This document shows, piece by piece, positions 16,697-25,716 of a stretch of 27,652 nucleotides of DNA; position 1 is the first letter of the stretch; every line of letters begins with the position of its first letter. A model generated the notes under the pieces. That model did no database searches. It saw nothing but the letters and a program-made list of their open reading frames with translations, and was not told the origin of the DNA. The stretch is from JAYGED01 sp046582565 (GTDB lineage: Bacteria > Pseudomonadota > Alphaproteobacteria > JAAXGF01): NCBI GenBank assembly GCA_046582565.1, contig JAYGED010000038.1, forward strand, positions 1 to 27,652, in the 5' to 3' direction. The translations under genes and the position numbers were made by a program.

Positions 16697-18090
16697 TTGC
16701 CGTTCGCCACGATTGGCGCCGAGGCGCGGGCCTCGACGAGTCGGCGGAAGGCATCGCCCCGGGCCTCGAAATCGGTAAACTGATCGAACGAGGCGCAGGC
16801 CGGCGACAACAGCACCACGGCGCCGTCCCGGCCCTGCTTGTGGGCCATGGCGGCGGCCTGACCGAGCGCGCTCTCAAGATCGCCGCACTGGCTGTAGTCA
16901 ACATCACCGTCAAGGGTGTCGGCAAAATCAGCTGCCGCCTCGCCAATCAGGAAGGCATGTGCGATACGCGGGAAATAGGGCGCCAGTTCGGCAATACCGC
17001 TGGCTTTCGAGCGGCCACCGGCGATCCAGTAGATCGTATCGTAGCAGGCCAGCGCCCGCTCCGCCGAGGCCACGTTGGTCGCCTTGGAATCATTGATGAA
17101 GGTGACGCCGTCGATCTCGCAGATCAGCTCCTGACGATGGGCGAGGCCGGGAAAGCCGCGCAGGCAGGCCGAGGCTACCAGCGCATCCACCTTGTTGGCG
17201 CGGGCCGCGGCATAGGCGGCGGCGGTATTTTGCCAGTTGTGGGCGCCGGGCAGGGTCTCGATTTCGGTTAAATCGATGAGCGCCACGTCGCCGCCGTCCA
17301 TATTGTCGTAAAGCATGCCGTCGAGCACATAGACGCCGCCCTCGACGCGCCTGCCGACGGCGACGGGGATGACGCGCTGATCGCCGGCCTCGACAAGCTC
17401 CTGATAAATTTTCCTGCAGGGCTCGTCATCGACGCAGACAATGGCGACCCGAGGCGATGTCTGGCGGTGGAAGATGTTCTTCTTGACCGCCGCGTAATGA
17501 TCGAAATCGCCATGGCGGTCGATATGATCGGGGGTGATGTTGAGCAGCACCGCGATATCGCAGGTCAACACAACCGTCAGATCGATCTGATAGGACGACA
17601 GCTCAATCACGTAGGCGCCGCCCTCGAGCGGTGCGAGGTCGAGCACGGGTGTGCCGAGATTGCCGCCAACCTCAACATCCTGGCCCGAGAAGGAAAGCAT
17701 ATGGCCGATCAAGGCGGTCGTCGTCGATTTGCCGTTGGTGCCGGTCACGCAGATGTAGCGGGCATTGCCTATGGTGCGGGCGAGCAGCTCGACATCGCCG
17801 ATCACCTCGCAATTGGCGGCCTTGGCCAAACCCACCACCGCATGGGGCTGGGGATGGGTCAGGGGCACGCCGGGGCTCAACACCAGGGACGATAACGCCG
17901 ACCAGTCGCAGCTATAGAGATCGACCAGCGGCACGCCGGCGGCGGCGGCTTTTTCGCGACTCGCTTCGGCATCGTCCCACGCCCAAACCTCCGCGCCCCC
18001 GGCGGTCAGCGCCTTGGCTGCCGAGATGCCGGAGCGTCCCAATCCGAAAACGGCGACCGGCTGACCGGCGAATGGGAAGACTTCGATCAT
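16693..18090 (-). CDS. murD: UDP-N-acetylmuramoylalanine--D-glutamate ligase MurD
   Basis: MurD adds D-glutamate to UDP-MurNAc-L-Ala. The 465-residue protein shows a Rossmann N-domain (PVAVFGLGRSGISAAKAL, 11-28), the P-loop GTNGKSTT (117-124), the central-domain NITPDHIDRHGDFDHY with KKNIF following, and HNWQNTAAA. FINDSKATN lies in the C-terminal substrate-binding part. The start at 18090 lies 4 nt downstream of the mraY stop, and the stop overlaps ftsW as ATGA. Confidence 0.98.
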   Translation of the reverse strand: MIEVFPFAGQPVAVFGLGRSGISAAKALTAGGAEVWAWDDAEASREKAAAAGVPLVDLYSCDWSALSSLVLSPGVPLTHPQPHAVVGLAKAANCEVIGDVELLARTIGNARYICVTGTNGKSTTTALIGHMLSFSGQDVEVGGNLGTPVLDLAPLEGGAYVIELSSYQIDLTVVLTCDIAVLLNITPDHIDRHGDFDHYAAVKKNIFHRQTSPRVAIVCVDDEPCRKIYQELVEAGDQRVIPVAVGRRVEGGVYVLDGMLYDNMDGGDVALIDLTEIETLPGAHNWQNTAAAYAAARANKVDALVASACLRGFPGLAHRQELICEIDGVTFINDSKATNVASAERALACYDTIYWIAGGRSKASGIAELAPYFPRIAHAFLIGEAAADFADTLDGDVDYSQCGDLESALGQAAAMAHKQGRDGAVVLLSPACASFDQFTDFEARGDAFRRLVEARASAPIVANGK

Positions 18091-18094
18091 CCCC

Positions 18095-19183
18095 TCACCT
18101 CAGCTTCAATGTGGCCAGGCCGAGCAGGGCCAGGATAAGAGCGATGATCCAGAATCGAATGACGATGGTCGGCTCGGCCCAGCCCTTCTGCTCGAAATGG
18201 TGATGCAGGGGCGCCATACGGAAGACCCGGCGGCCGGTAAGCTTGAAGGAAATCACCTGGACGATCACCGAGACCGTCTCCAGCACGAACAGCCCGCCGA
18301 TGATGATCAGCACCAGCTCGTGCTTGGTGATGACGGCAACCGCGCCGATCAGGCCACCGGCGGCGAGGCTGCCGGTGTCGCCCATGAAGATCATCGCCGG
18401 CGGGGCGTTGAACCACAGGAAGCCGAGGCTGGCGCCGACCAGGGCGCCGCACAGCACCGCCAGTTCGCCGCTGCCTTGGATCTGGTGAATTTGCAGGTAA
18501 TTGGCGAACACCGAATTGCCCACCAGATAGGCGATCAGGGCAAAGCTGGCGGCGGCGATCATGATGGGAACGATGGCCAGCCCGTCGAGACCGTCGGTCA
18601 GATTGACCGCGTTTGAGGTGCCGACCATGACGCAGACCGAGAAGGGGATGAAGAACCAGCCCATATCGATGAGCAGTTCCTTGAAGAAGGGAACCGCGAG
18701 ATTGCCGGCCAGGGGTTGCGCCGCTAATCCCAGGATCCAAACCGTGGCGGCAACGCTGATAATGATCTCGATGACAAATTTGAGGCGCCCCGACAGGCCG
18801 CGGCTCGATTGCCGGGTGACCTTGAGGTAATCGTCGGCAAAGCCAACGCCGCCGAAGCCGAGGGTCACCAGCAGGGTCACCCAGACATAACCGCTGGTAA
18901 TATCGGCCCACAGCAGGGTCGAGAAGGTCAGGGCTACGAGGATCAGAAATCCGCCCATGGTCGGCGTTCCGGCCTTTTCCACAATATGTCTTTTGGGGCC
19001 GTCGTCGCGTATCGGCTGGCCGTTGCCCTGCTTCCTGCGCAGCAACCTGATCAGCATGGGCCCGAAAATAAAACTGATGAGCAGCGCGGTCAGCACGGCG
19101 CCGCCGGTGCGGAAGGTCAGATAACGGAACACATTGAGCGGTCCGAAACCGTCTGCCATCGGTGCGAAGAAGTTGAACAGCAT
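18095..19183 (-). CDS. mraY: Phospho-N-acetylmuramoyl-pentapeptide-transferase MraY
   Basis: MraY transfers the phospho-MurNAc-pentapeptide to undecaprenyl phosphate, making lipid I. The 362-residue protein has about ten membrane segments. It shows the motif GTPTMGGFL (72-80), the active-site aspartate pair in GFADDYLKV (114-122), NAVNLTDGLDGLA (191-203) with its catalytic Asp, and the C-terminal histidine cluster PLHHHFEQKGW. All match the family closely. Gaps to murD (4 nt) and murF (21 nt) are the widest inside this part of the cluster yet leave no room for a promoter. Confidence 0.98.
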   Translation of the reverse strand: MLFNFFAPMADGFGPLNVFRYLTFRTGGAVLTALLISFIFGPMLIRLLRRKQGNGQPIRDDGPKRHIVEKAGTPTMGGFLILVALTFSTLLWADITSGYVWVTLLVTLGFGGVGFADDYLKVTRQSSRGLSGRLKFVIEIIISVAATVWILGLAAQPLAGNLAVPFFKELLIDMGWFFIPFSVCVMVGTSNAVNLTDGLDGLAIVPIMIAAASFALIAYLVGNSVFANYLQIHQIQGSGELAVLCGALVGASLGFLWFNAPPAMIFMGDTGSLAAGGLIGAVAVITKHELVLIIIGGLFVLETVSVIVQVISFKLTGRRVFRMAPLHHHFEQKGWAEPTIVIRFWIIALILALLGLATLKLR

Positions 19184-19204
19184 GGCGCGGGGTTCCTCCG
19201 CCGC

Positions 19205-20662
19205 TCAGCAGTTGGACGCGGCGCGCGGCGCCGGCATCGGGTTGATGTGGTGAAGCGCCGAGACGATGGTCGCCATGGCCACGCCGAGCGAGCCCTTGAC
19301 CATGATCACGTCGCCGTCCCTGACCGCCGCCGCGACGAGGATCGCGAGATCGTCCGACCGCGCCCCGTGGCCCGCTCGCAGGGTTTTCGGCAGGACGTTA
19401 TGCAGATGGGCCATTTGACCACCGACAGTGAACACCAAGTCGGCTTTGGAGCGGGTCAGGCAATTGGCCAAAGCGGCGTGCATGTCGGGGCTCTCGTCAC
19501 CCAGCTCCAGCATGTCGCCGAGTACGGCGATGCGGCGTCCGCCCGGCCCCGGCGTGGCGGTGGCAAGTAAAGCAATGGCGGCACGCATGGATGCCGGGTT
19601 GGCGTTATAGCTTTCGTCGATCAGGGTGGCAGTGCCGTCACTGACGGTAATGTCGTGGCGTTGGCCGCGGCCCGGTAGGGAATTGACAGCCCCAAGATCG
19701 AGCGCCGCCTGACGCACATCGGCGCCGACGGCATGCACCGTGGCGAGGGCGGCGAGGCCAATCAGCAGCCAATGGCGGCCCGGCGCGCCGATGCGATAGG
19801 AAATAAACTCCCCATCAATCTCGATAACGCCCACCCCGTCATTGTCGCCCAGGGTTTCTTCGACCAGGCGAAGAGTGGCGTGCGGGTGGACGCCAAAACA
19901 GGTGATGGCGTTCTTGCCACACACCCCGCGCGTACGCGCCGCATCGGCAAGCTGTAAGCGGTAGGGGTTGTCGTAATTGAGGATGGCGACGCCGCCCTCG
20001 ACGATACCGTCGAAGATTTCCGCCTTGGCGTTGGCGATGGCGGCAATGGAGTCAAAGAACTCGAGATGGACCTCCTCGACCGTGGTCACCAGGGCGGCAT
20101 GGGGCCGCACCAGTTTCGAGAGGGCCGAAATCTCGCCGGCGTGGTTCATGCCGATCTCGAAGATACCATAGGCTGCATCCACCGGCAGGGCGGCGAGGCT
20201 CAACGGCACGCCCCAATGATTGTTGAAGCTCGCCCGGCTGGCGTGGGTCGGCGCCTGGGCGCCGAGCAGATGCGCGAGGGCTTCCTTGGTGCTGGTCTTG
20301 CCGACGCTGCCGGTGATGGCGATGATGCGGGCCGCGCTGCGCTCGCGGGCGGCGGCTGCAAGCTCTCTCAAGGCCTCCATGACGTCATCGACCATGAGCA
20401 GGGGGGCGTCCTTGGGCACGCCCTCGGGACGGCGTGAGACCAGGGCCGCGGCGGCGCCCTTGGCCAAAGCCTCGGCGACGAAATAGTGGCCATCGAAGGT
20501 CGGACCAGTGATTGCGATATAGAGATCGTCCGGCTCGATGGTGCGGCTGTCCGAGGAAATTCCACGGCATTGCCACGGGACGGTGACACTGCCACCGGTT
20601 GCCTTCTGAGCGTCACTCGATGTCCATAGAGGCTTTGTGTTATGGACGTTCTGGGCGTTCAT
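19205..20662 (-). CDS. murF: UDP-MurNAc-tripeptide--D-alanyl-D-alanine ligase MurF
   Basis: MurF attaches the D-Ala-D-Ala made by Ddl and completes the UDP-MurNAc-pentapeptide. The 485-residue protein begins with about 25 residues that are not conserved in the family. It then has ISSDSRTIEPDDLYIAI (35-51), the P-loop GSVGKTST (118-125), FNNHWGVPLSL, EIGMNHAGEI and the C-terminal-domain DESYNANPASM. These are all standard for MurF. The start overlaps the murE stop as ATGA (20659-20662). A later start cannot be ruled out, because the first conserved block begins around residue 30. Confidence 0.97.
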   Translation of the reverse strand: MNAQNVHNTKPLWTSSDAQKATGGSVTVPWQCRGISSDSRTIEPDDLYIAITGPTFDGHYFVAEALAKGAAAALVSRRPEGVPKDAPLLMVDDVMEALRELAAAARERSAARIIAITGSVGKTSTKEALAHLLGAQAPTHASRASFNNHWGVPLSLAALPVDAAYGIFEIGMNHAGEISALSKLVRPHAALVTTVEEVHLEFFDSIAAIANAKAEIFDGIVEGGVAILNYDNPYRLQLADAARTRGVCGKNAITCFGVHPHATLRLVEETLGDNDGVGVIEIDGEFISYRIGAPGRHWLLIGLAALATVHAVGADVRQAALDLGAVNSLPGRGQRHDITVSDGTATLIDESYNANPASMRAAIALLATATPGPGGRRIAVLGDMLELGDESPDMHAALANCLTRSKADLVFTVGGQMAHLHNVLPKTLRAGHGARSDDLAILVAAAVRDGDVIMVKGSLGVAMATIVSALHHINPMPAPRAASNC

Positions 20663-22152
20663 GACCTTTTCCTCTGCATTGCATCGACAGCACGGCGCGC
20701 GACATTGGCGTCGTCGAAGGGTGTGGTTAGGTTCCCGATGGTTTGCCCCGATTCATGTCCTTTGCCTGCGATCACCAGCAGGTCACCGGCCCGCAATCCC
20801 TCAATCGCGGCAGTGATGGCGGCGCCACGATCACCGATCTCATCGGCGTCGGGGCAGCCGGCCATGGCTTCGGCCCGGATCAGTGCCGGGTCTTCGTTGC
20901 GCGGATTGTCATCGGTGACGATGACCCGGTCGGCGCCGGCCGCGGCGATGCGGCCCATAAGGATGCGCTTGCCCTGATCGCGGTCGCCGCCGCAGCCGAA
21001 CACCACGACCAACTGCCCGCTGGCGTGGGGCCGGAGCGCCGCGAGCACGGTCTCCAGGGCGCCGGGCTTATGAGCGTAATCCACATAGACGGGCGCGCCG
21101 TTGGCAAGCGCCGCCACCAGATCGAGACGGCCGCGTACACCTTTCATAGTGGCCAGGGCCTGGAGCGCTTGATCGAAGCCAATCCCCGAAGCCATGGCCA
21201 GGCCCATGGCACAGAGCGCATTGATCGCCTGGAAGACGCCGGGAAGCGGGAAATCGACATGGTGGAGACCGCCCTGCGCCTCGATGGTCAGGGCCTGGCC
21301 ATGATTTCGGGCATGGGATGCGACCAGACGCAGATCGCTGGGTGCTTCGCCGTAGGTGACCATGGCATGGCCGCGCGCCCGGCAGACCGAGGCGATGCGC
21401 CCGAATTCCGGAACGTCGGCGTTGAGCACGGCGGTCCCGCCGGGGCTCAAAACGGTCTCGAACAGGCGCAGCTTGGCGGCGAGATATTTCTCCGGCCCGG
21501 CGTGATAGTCGTAATGGTCCTGAGACAGATTGGTGAACGCCGCAGCGCCGACGTCGACACCGTCCAGGCGGCATTGGTCGAGGCCGTGGGACGACGCCTC
21601 CAGGGCGAGATGATCGATACCGGCGGCGGCGATTTCGGCCAGGGCGACATGCAGGGTGATGGGCTCGGGCGTGGTGTGCGCCAAGCCATGAGCGACACCA
21701 TCGCCGACCACCCCCAGAGTGCCGAGGGTCGCCGCAGGCTTATGGCAGGAGAGCCAGATCTGGCGGGTGAATTCGGCCACGGAGGTCTTGCCGCTGGTGC
21801 CGGTGACGGCCGCGACAAAGCGCGGCTGGGCGCCGAAGAAACGCGCCGCGATCTTCGATAATCGGCTGCGTGGATTGTCGTCGACGATCAGCGGCACGCC
21901 GTCGGCCAGGCTGGACAAGCCGGCCTCGCGCCCGGCGAGCACGGCAACCGCGCCGCGCATCAGCGCGTCATCAATGAAGTCGGCGCCGTCGGCCTGACCG
22001 CCTTTCAGGGCGGCAAACAGATAGCCCGGCTGGACGGCGCGCGAATCAACAGCCAGGCCGCTGATCTCGATAGCACGACCGTTCTCGACTGAGCTTCTTA
22101 AGGCGCCATCGCCGGGTATGAGTTCAGAAAGCAACACCAGGTTCCTTTCCAT
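20659..22152 (-). CDS. murE: UDP-MurNAc-dipeptide--meso-diaminopimelate ligase MurE
   Basis: MurE adds the third amino acid of the stem peptide. The protein (497 aa from ATG 22152) has GLAVDSRAVQPGYLFAALKG, the P-loop GTSGKTS (118-124), TTPEPITL, and EASSHGLDQCRLDGV with FTNLSQDHYDYH after it. YVDYAHKPGALE lies at about 357-368. DNPR (415-418) is the motif known to select meso-diaminopimelate rather than lysine, which agrees with a Gram-negative wall. The start is uncertain. The frame stays open to 22215; 22152 gives MERNLVLLSEL and a 29-nt overlap with ftsI, while ATG 22164 is an alternative. Ribosome-site sequence does not settle it. Confidence 0.96.
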   Translation of the reverse strand: MERNLVLLSELIPGDGALRSSVENGRAIEISGLAVDSRAVQPGYLFAALKGGQADGADFIDDALMRGAVAVLAGREAGLSSLADGVPLIVDDNPRSRLSKIAARFFGAQPRFVAAVTGTSGKTSVAEFTRQIWLSCHKPAATLGTLGVVGDGVAHGLAHTTPEPITLHVALAEIAAAGIDHLALEASSHGLDQCRLDGVDVGAAAFTNLSQDHYDYHAGPEKYLAAKLRLFETVLSPGGTAVLNADVPEFGRIASVCRARGHAMVTYGEAPSDLRLVASHARNHGQALTIEAQGGLHHVDFPLPGVFQAINALCAMGLAMASGIGFDQALQALATMKGVRGRLDLVAALANGAPVYVDYAHKPGALETVLAALRPHASGQLVVVFGCGGDRDQGKRILMGRIAAAGADRVIVTDDNPRNEDPALIRAEAMAGCPDADEIGDRGAAITAAIEGLRAGDLLVIAGKGHESGQTIGNLTTPFDDANVARRAVDAMQRKRS

Positions 22153-23851
22153 TTCCCGCGGCATGATCGGCGATTTTGACCAGCAGGCCGCGCGCCTCCT
22201 GACCGGCGTCGTCAACCGCGATGATGCCCGCCATGGGACCGATCCGGGCTATGATGCGCCCGGTCGTCGGCGCCGCGTTCCACCCGGCGGTGGCGTAATT
22301 AAAAGTCTCCTTGATGCCCTGGGGCTCGTCGAACATGACCGCCACCACATAGCGCGGACCGTCCATGGGGAATGCGCCGGCGAAGGACGACAGCAGGGCG
22401 CGGCGCTGATAGCCGCCCTTGCCCGGCTTGTCGGCGGAACCGGTCTTGCCGCCGATGCGATAGCCCTGGACCTCGGCCTTTCTGCCGGTGCCGTCGGCAA
22501 CGTTGAGCCGCATCATTAGGCGCATCTGCTCCGATGTGCGCGCCGAAATGACCCGCCGCCCGATGGCCCCGCCCAAACCGTCGCGCGACAATAGGGTCGG
22601 CGCATAGAAGACGCCGCTATTGACCACTGCGGCGGTCGCCGAGGCGACCTGCATCAGGCTGACGGCAATACCGTGGCCGTAGCCGACGGTCATGGTGGTG
22701 AGTTCGCCCCAGCGATCCGGTGTCAGCGGGCGCGCCACCTCGGGCAGCTCAATATCGGAGGGGCGCATCAGGCCGAAGCGCTCGAGATAGGCGCGCTGAC
22801 GGTCTGCCCCGACATCGAGCGCCATCTTGGCGGCGCCGATATTCGACGAGTAGACGAAGATCTCGGGCACGGTAAGGAAGCGGTTCTTGGGCTTGTAGTC
22901 GCGAATCAGAAACCGTCCCATGGGGATCGGTGAGCTTGCGTCATAGCCGCCGCCCAGGGTGACGACGCCGGAATCGAGCGCCATGGCGGCAGTGAAAATC
23001 TTGAAGGTCGAGCCCATCTCGTAGGCGCCCAGGGTGACCTGATTGAATTGCTGAATGCCGGTGCGGTCGCGCGGATCATTGGGATCGAAGTCGGGCAGCG
23101 ACACCATGGCCAGAACTTCGCCGTTGTTGGCGTCGAGGATCACACCGGCAGCACCGGCGGCTTTGAAGCGCGCCATGCCGAGGGCGAGTTCCTGGCGCAA
23201 GACATACTGAAAGCGGGTGTCGAGAGACAGACGCAGAGTCTCGCCGGGCTGATCACGGCCGACCCTGAGAGACTCATCGAAGGCCTGCTCGACCCCGGCA
23301 ATGCCGCGGCTGTCGATATCGACCGAGCCGATGACATGGGAGAACAGCCGGCCCTGGGGATAGACCCTGCGGGCTTCGCTCTGGAAGGCGACGCCGGGCA
23401 GGCCGAGGCGATTGACGGCGGCCTGCTGGCGGGGCGTCAGATTGCGTTTAATCCAAACAAAGCGGCGCTTGCTTTTGAGCTTCGCCGCCAGCTCGGCACG
23501 CCCCACACCGGGTAGCACGGCAGTAAGCTGGGCGACAGCCTCGTCGACATTGAGCATGCGCTTGGGGTCCGCATAAACCGACGCGGTCGGCAAATTGGTG
23601 GCGAGCAGCAGGCCGTTGCGGTCGACGATGTCATGACGGCCGAGACGGGCGTTTCGCGTCGGATCGGCGACGGCGGCAAAGCGCGGTTCGAAACCGTCGC
23701 CGATGACCGTAAGGTCGATCAGGCGAACAGAGACAACCAACAGGCTGAACAGAAAAATCGCACCGGTTATAACCAAACGATGGCGGCCGACCTTAAGGGC
23801 GCGGCTGATAGCGCCATCGAACAGAATGCTGCTCTGCGCGTTACCGGTCAT
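22124..23851 (-). CDS. ftsI: Septal transpeptidase FtsI (PBP3)
   Basis: FtsI cross-links septal peptidoglycan made by FtsW. The 575-residue protein has a short cytoplasmic part and one membrane anchor (about 27-47, LVITGAIFLFSLLVVSVRLI). The class B PBP dimerisation domain includes RNARLGRHDIVDRNGLLLATN (65-85) and SRGIAGVEQAFD. The transpeptidase motifs are STFK (S281 nucleophile), SSN (335-337) and KTG (469-471). All catalytic motifs are intact. It overlaps ftsL by 4 nt (23848-23851) and murE by 29 nt. Confidence 0.98.
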   Translation of the reverse strand: MTGNAQSSILFDGAISRALKVGRHRLVITGAIFLFSLLVVSVRLIDLTVIGDGFEPRFAAVADPTRNARLGRHDIVDRNGLLLATNLPTASVYADPKRMLNVDEAVAQLTAVLPGVGRAELAAKLKSKRRFVWIKRNLTPRQQAAVNRLGLPGVAFQSEARRVYPQGRLFSHVIGSVDIDSRGIAGVEQAFDESLRVGRDQPGETLRLSLDTRFQYVLRQELALGMARFKAAGAAGVILDANNGEVLAMVSLPDFDPNDPRDRTGIQQFNQVTLGAYEMGSTFKIFTAAMALDSGVVTLGGGYDASSPIPMGRFLIRDYKPKNRFLTVPEIFVYSSNIGAAKMALDVGADRQRAYLERFGLMRPSDIELPEVARPLTPDRWGELTTMTVGYGHGIAVSLMQVASATAAVVNSGVFYAPTLLSRDGLGGAIGRRVISARTSEQMRLMMRLNVADGTGRKAEVQGYRIGGKTGSADKPGKGGYQRRALLSSFAGAFPMDGPRYVVAVMFDEPQGIKETFNYATAGWNAAPTTGRIIARIGPMAGIIAVDDAGQEARGLLVKIADHAAGNGKEPGVAF

Positions 23852-24144
23852 GGCTGGCTCTCCTGGATGACGGGTAGAGCCATCATGTCGAGGGAGCCGA
23901 TCTGCCGGGGCGTCATGGGCTCCAGGTCGAGGTACCGCGCAGCCAGCACAGCGATCCGATCGGGACGGTTAAGATAGCTCCATTCGGCATGCAGCACCTG
24001 AACCGCTTCTTCGGTGGCGATGAGCTCGCGGTTCAGGCGGGCAAGTTCATCTTCGCTCGACTGCACGGCATATTTGAGCTGGAACAGACCCGACGTCATC
24101 GCGCCGACAATGACGACCCACAGGATGACCGATGAGGGTTTCAT
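23848..24144 (-). CDS. ftsL: Cell division protein FtsL
   Basis: FtsL is a small bitopic protein that, with FtsB and FtsQ, activates FtsW/FtsI. The 98-residue protein has one membrane segment near the N-terminus (about 5-22, SVILWVVIVGAMTSGLFQ). A heptad-patterned coiled coil follows (about 28-60, SEDELARLNRELIATEEAVQ), and then a conserved alphaproteobacterial-type stretch, LHAEWSYLNRPDRIAVLAAR. FtsL diverges strongly in sequence, so size, topology and position between rsmH and ftsI carry much of the call. Both junctions are ATGA overlaps. Confidence 0.93.
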   Translation of the reverse strand: MKPSSVILWVVIVGAMTSGLFQLKYAVQSSEDELARLNRELIATEEAVQVLHAEWSYLNRPDRIAVLAARYLDLEPMTPRQIGSLDMMALPVIQESQP

Positions 24145-25127
24145 GCGGCGGCCTCCCAGGCTGGGGCGTCGAGGCGAACGGCGGTGCGAAGCCGCGCCGA
24201 ACGGGACCGCGGATTGGCCGCGGTCTCGGCTTCCGTGGGACGCGCGGCGCGGCGTGCAAGAAGGCTGAAACTCGGCGCCTGCTCATGGCCGACGTCCGGC
24301 GGCGCATGACGGCTGGCGCGCGGCGCCCGGCCGGCCCGGCCTGCCAGGAAGCGTTTTACGCAGCGATCCTCGAGCGAATGGAAAGTGACCACCGCCAATC
24401 GCCCGCCGGCGACCAGCATGCGCTCGGCGGCAGCCAGACCGCGCTCGAGTTCGCCGAGCTCATCGTTCACAAAGATACGCAACGCCTGGAAGGTGCGGGT
24501 CGCCGGATCGAGACCATCCGCCGCCGGTCGGACCACCCGGCGCACGATGGCGGCGAGTTCACCGGTGCGGGTGATCGGACTTTCGCGCCGGGCGGCGACA
24601 ATGGCGCGCGCCACCCGACGCGACCGTCGTTCCTCACCGAGGGTGAAGATAAGCGTGGCGAGATCGCTCTCCTCGGTTGAATTGACGATGTCGGCGGCGC
24701 TGGAGCCGCTTTTCGCCATGCGCATGTCGAGCGGCCCGTCATGGCGAAAGGAGAAGCCCCTCTCCGGCGCATCGATCTGCATGGAGGAGACACCGACATC
24801 GAGCGCCACCCCATCGACGCGGGTAACGCCGTGATCCGCGAGCAGGCTTTCCATGGCGCCGAAACAGCCGGCGATGACGGTCAGGCGGCCGGAGAATTCT
24901 TCCACCAGGGGGGCCGCGCCAACGACCGCCTCGGGATCGCGGTCGATGCCCCAGACCGTGCATCGCGCCGCTTCGAGCAGGGCGCGGCTATACCCGCCGG
25001 CGCCAAAGGTTGCGTCTACATAGACTGCGCCGTCGCGGGGGTCGATTGCTGTCAGTACTTCGTTAAGCAGCACCGGAAGGTGCCGGTTGGCGGCGGCAGG
25101 GGCGGTGGGGCGGTCAGCGCCGCTCAT
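24141..25127 (-). CDS. rsmH: 16S rRNA (cytosine(1402)-N4)-methyltransferase RsmH (MraW)
   Basis: RsmH methylates N4 of C1402 in the 16S rRNA P-site region. The protein has HLPVLLNEVLTAIDPRDGAVYVDATFGAGGYSRALL with the SAM-binding GAGG loop, GVALDVGVSSMQID, RGFSFRHDGPLDMRM, and the closing VTFHSLEDRCVKRFL, all typical of the family. From ATG 25127 it has 328 residues. The start is ambiguous: ATG 25133, ATG 25163 and GTG 25166 are in frame, and all fall within a 15-bp tandem repeat shared with the mraZ 3' end. I prefer 25127 because the residues before it are repeat-derived (MAQAVVAQAV). The 3' end overlaps ftsL by 4 nt. Confidence 0.95.
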   Translation of the reverse strand: MSGADRPTAPAAANRHLPVLLNEVLTAIDPRDGAVYVDATFGAGGYSRALLEAARCTVWGIDRDPEAVVGAAPLVEEFSGRLTVIAGCFGAMESLLADHGVTRVDGVALDVGVSSMQIDAPERGFSFRHDGPLDMRMAKSGSSAADIVNSTEESDLATLIFTLGEERRSRRVARAIVAARRESPITRTGELAAIVRRVVRPAADGLDPATRTFQALRIFVNDELGELERGLAAAERMLVAGGRLAVVTFHSLEDRCVKRFLAGRAGRAPRASRHAPPDVGHEQAPSFSLLARRAARPTEAETAANPRSRSARLRTAVRLDAPAWEAAA

Positions 25128-25626
25128 TACCATCACCGCCTGGGCCACCACTGCCTGGGCCATCACTGCCAGGCCTTTTCAGGCGCATCTCGGTGCGCGC
25201 CTCGCGCGCCCGGGCACGGGCCGCCACGGCAAATTCCGCGTAGGCGTCCGGGGCCCAAATCTGGAAGGTCTGACCGCAGCCCACAAAGACAGTCTGATCG
25301 GTAATGCCGGCGCCGGCGATCAGATGGCCGGGCAGTATAATGCGACCCTCGCCGTCGAACGGCATTTGCACGGCAGCGCCGAACAGGACCGCCGCCATGT
25401 CGTTCTGTTCATCGGAGAAGGGATCGAGAGTGTCCAGGCTTTCGCTGAGCTGGTCCATGCGGTCAATGCCGCAGGCCTCGATGGCGTCGCAATTCTCGCG
25501 AAACGAAGGGAAGGCAATGACGCCGGCAAAGCTCTGGCTCATCAGCGTGGCGCGAAATTGCGCCGGCACCGAGACCCGACCCTTGCGATCAATTTTATGG
25601 ACATGACTGTCCAGAAATAGCGCCAC
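25114..25626 (-). CDS. mraZ: Transcriptional regulator MraZ
   Basis: MraZ is a DNA-binding protein of the AbrB-like swapped-hairpin fold that represses its own dcw operon. The 170-residue protein has the two conserved DxxxR repeats, DRKGR (13-17) in KIDRKGRVSVPAQFR and DGEGR (91-95) in FDGEGRIILPGHL, which form the two-lobed DNA-binding unit. The start codon is GTG at 25626, with GAGGAGA about 6 nt upstream (25633-25639). A nearby ATG (25633) is out of frame. The protein is somewhat longer than E. coli MraZ (152). Its extra C-terminal tail is Arg-rich and then GSDGP-GSGGP-GGDGN, encoded by a 15-bp tandem repeat that overlaps the rsmH start. It is the first gene of the dcw run and has its own operator-like repeats upstream. 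Confidence 0.96.
   Translation of the reverse strand: MALFLDSHVHKIDRKGRVSVPAQFRATLMSQSFAGVIAFPSFRENCDAIEACGIDRMDQLSESLDTLDPFSDEQNDMAAVLFGAAVQMPFDGEGRIILPGHLIAGAGITDQTVFVGCGQTFQIWAPDAYAEFAVAARARAREARTEMRLKRPGSDGPGSGGPGGDGNERR
25126..25170. repeat. Three 15-bp tandem repeats at the mraZ/rsmH junction
   Basis: TGGGCCACCACTGCC (25141-25155) and TGGGCCATCACTGCC (25156-25170) differ by one base, and a diverged third copy lies at 25126-25140. On the coding strand the repeat reads Gly/Ser/Asp/Pro pentapeptides at the MraZ C-terminus. In the rsmH frame it reads as possible N-terminal extensions. Confidence 0.75.
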
Positions 25627-25716
25627 GCGTCATCTCCTCAATAGGATGCCGCCCATCATCCAAAATTCATCGACCCAGCTCCCCTATCAGGCGCAAAAAT
25701 CGCCAAAAACAGGCTT

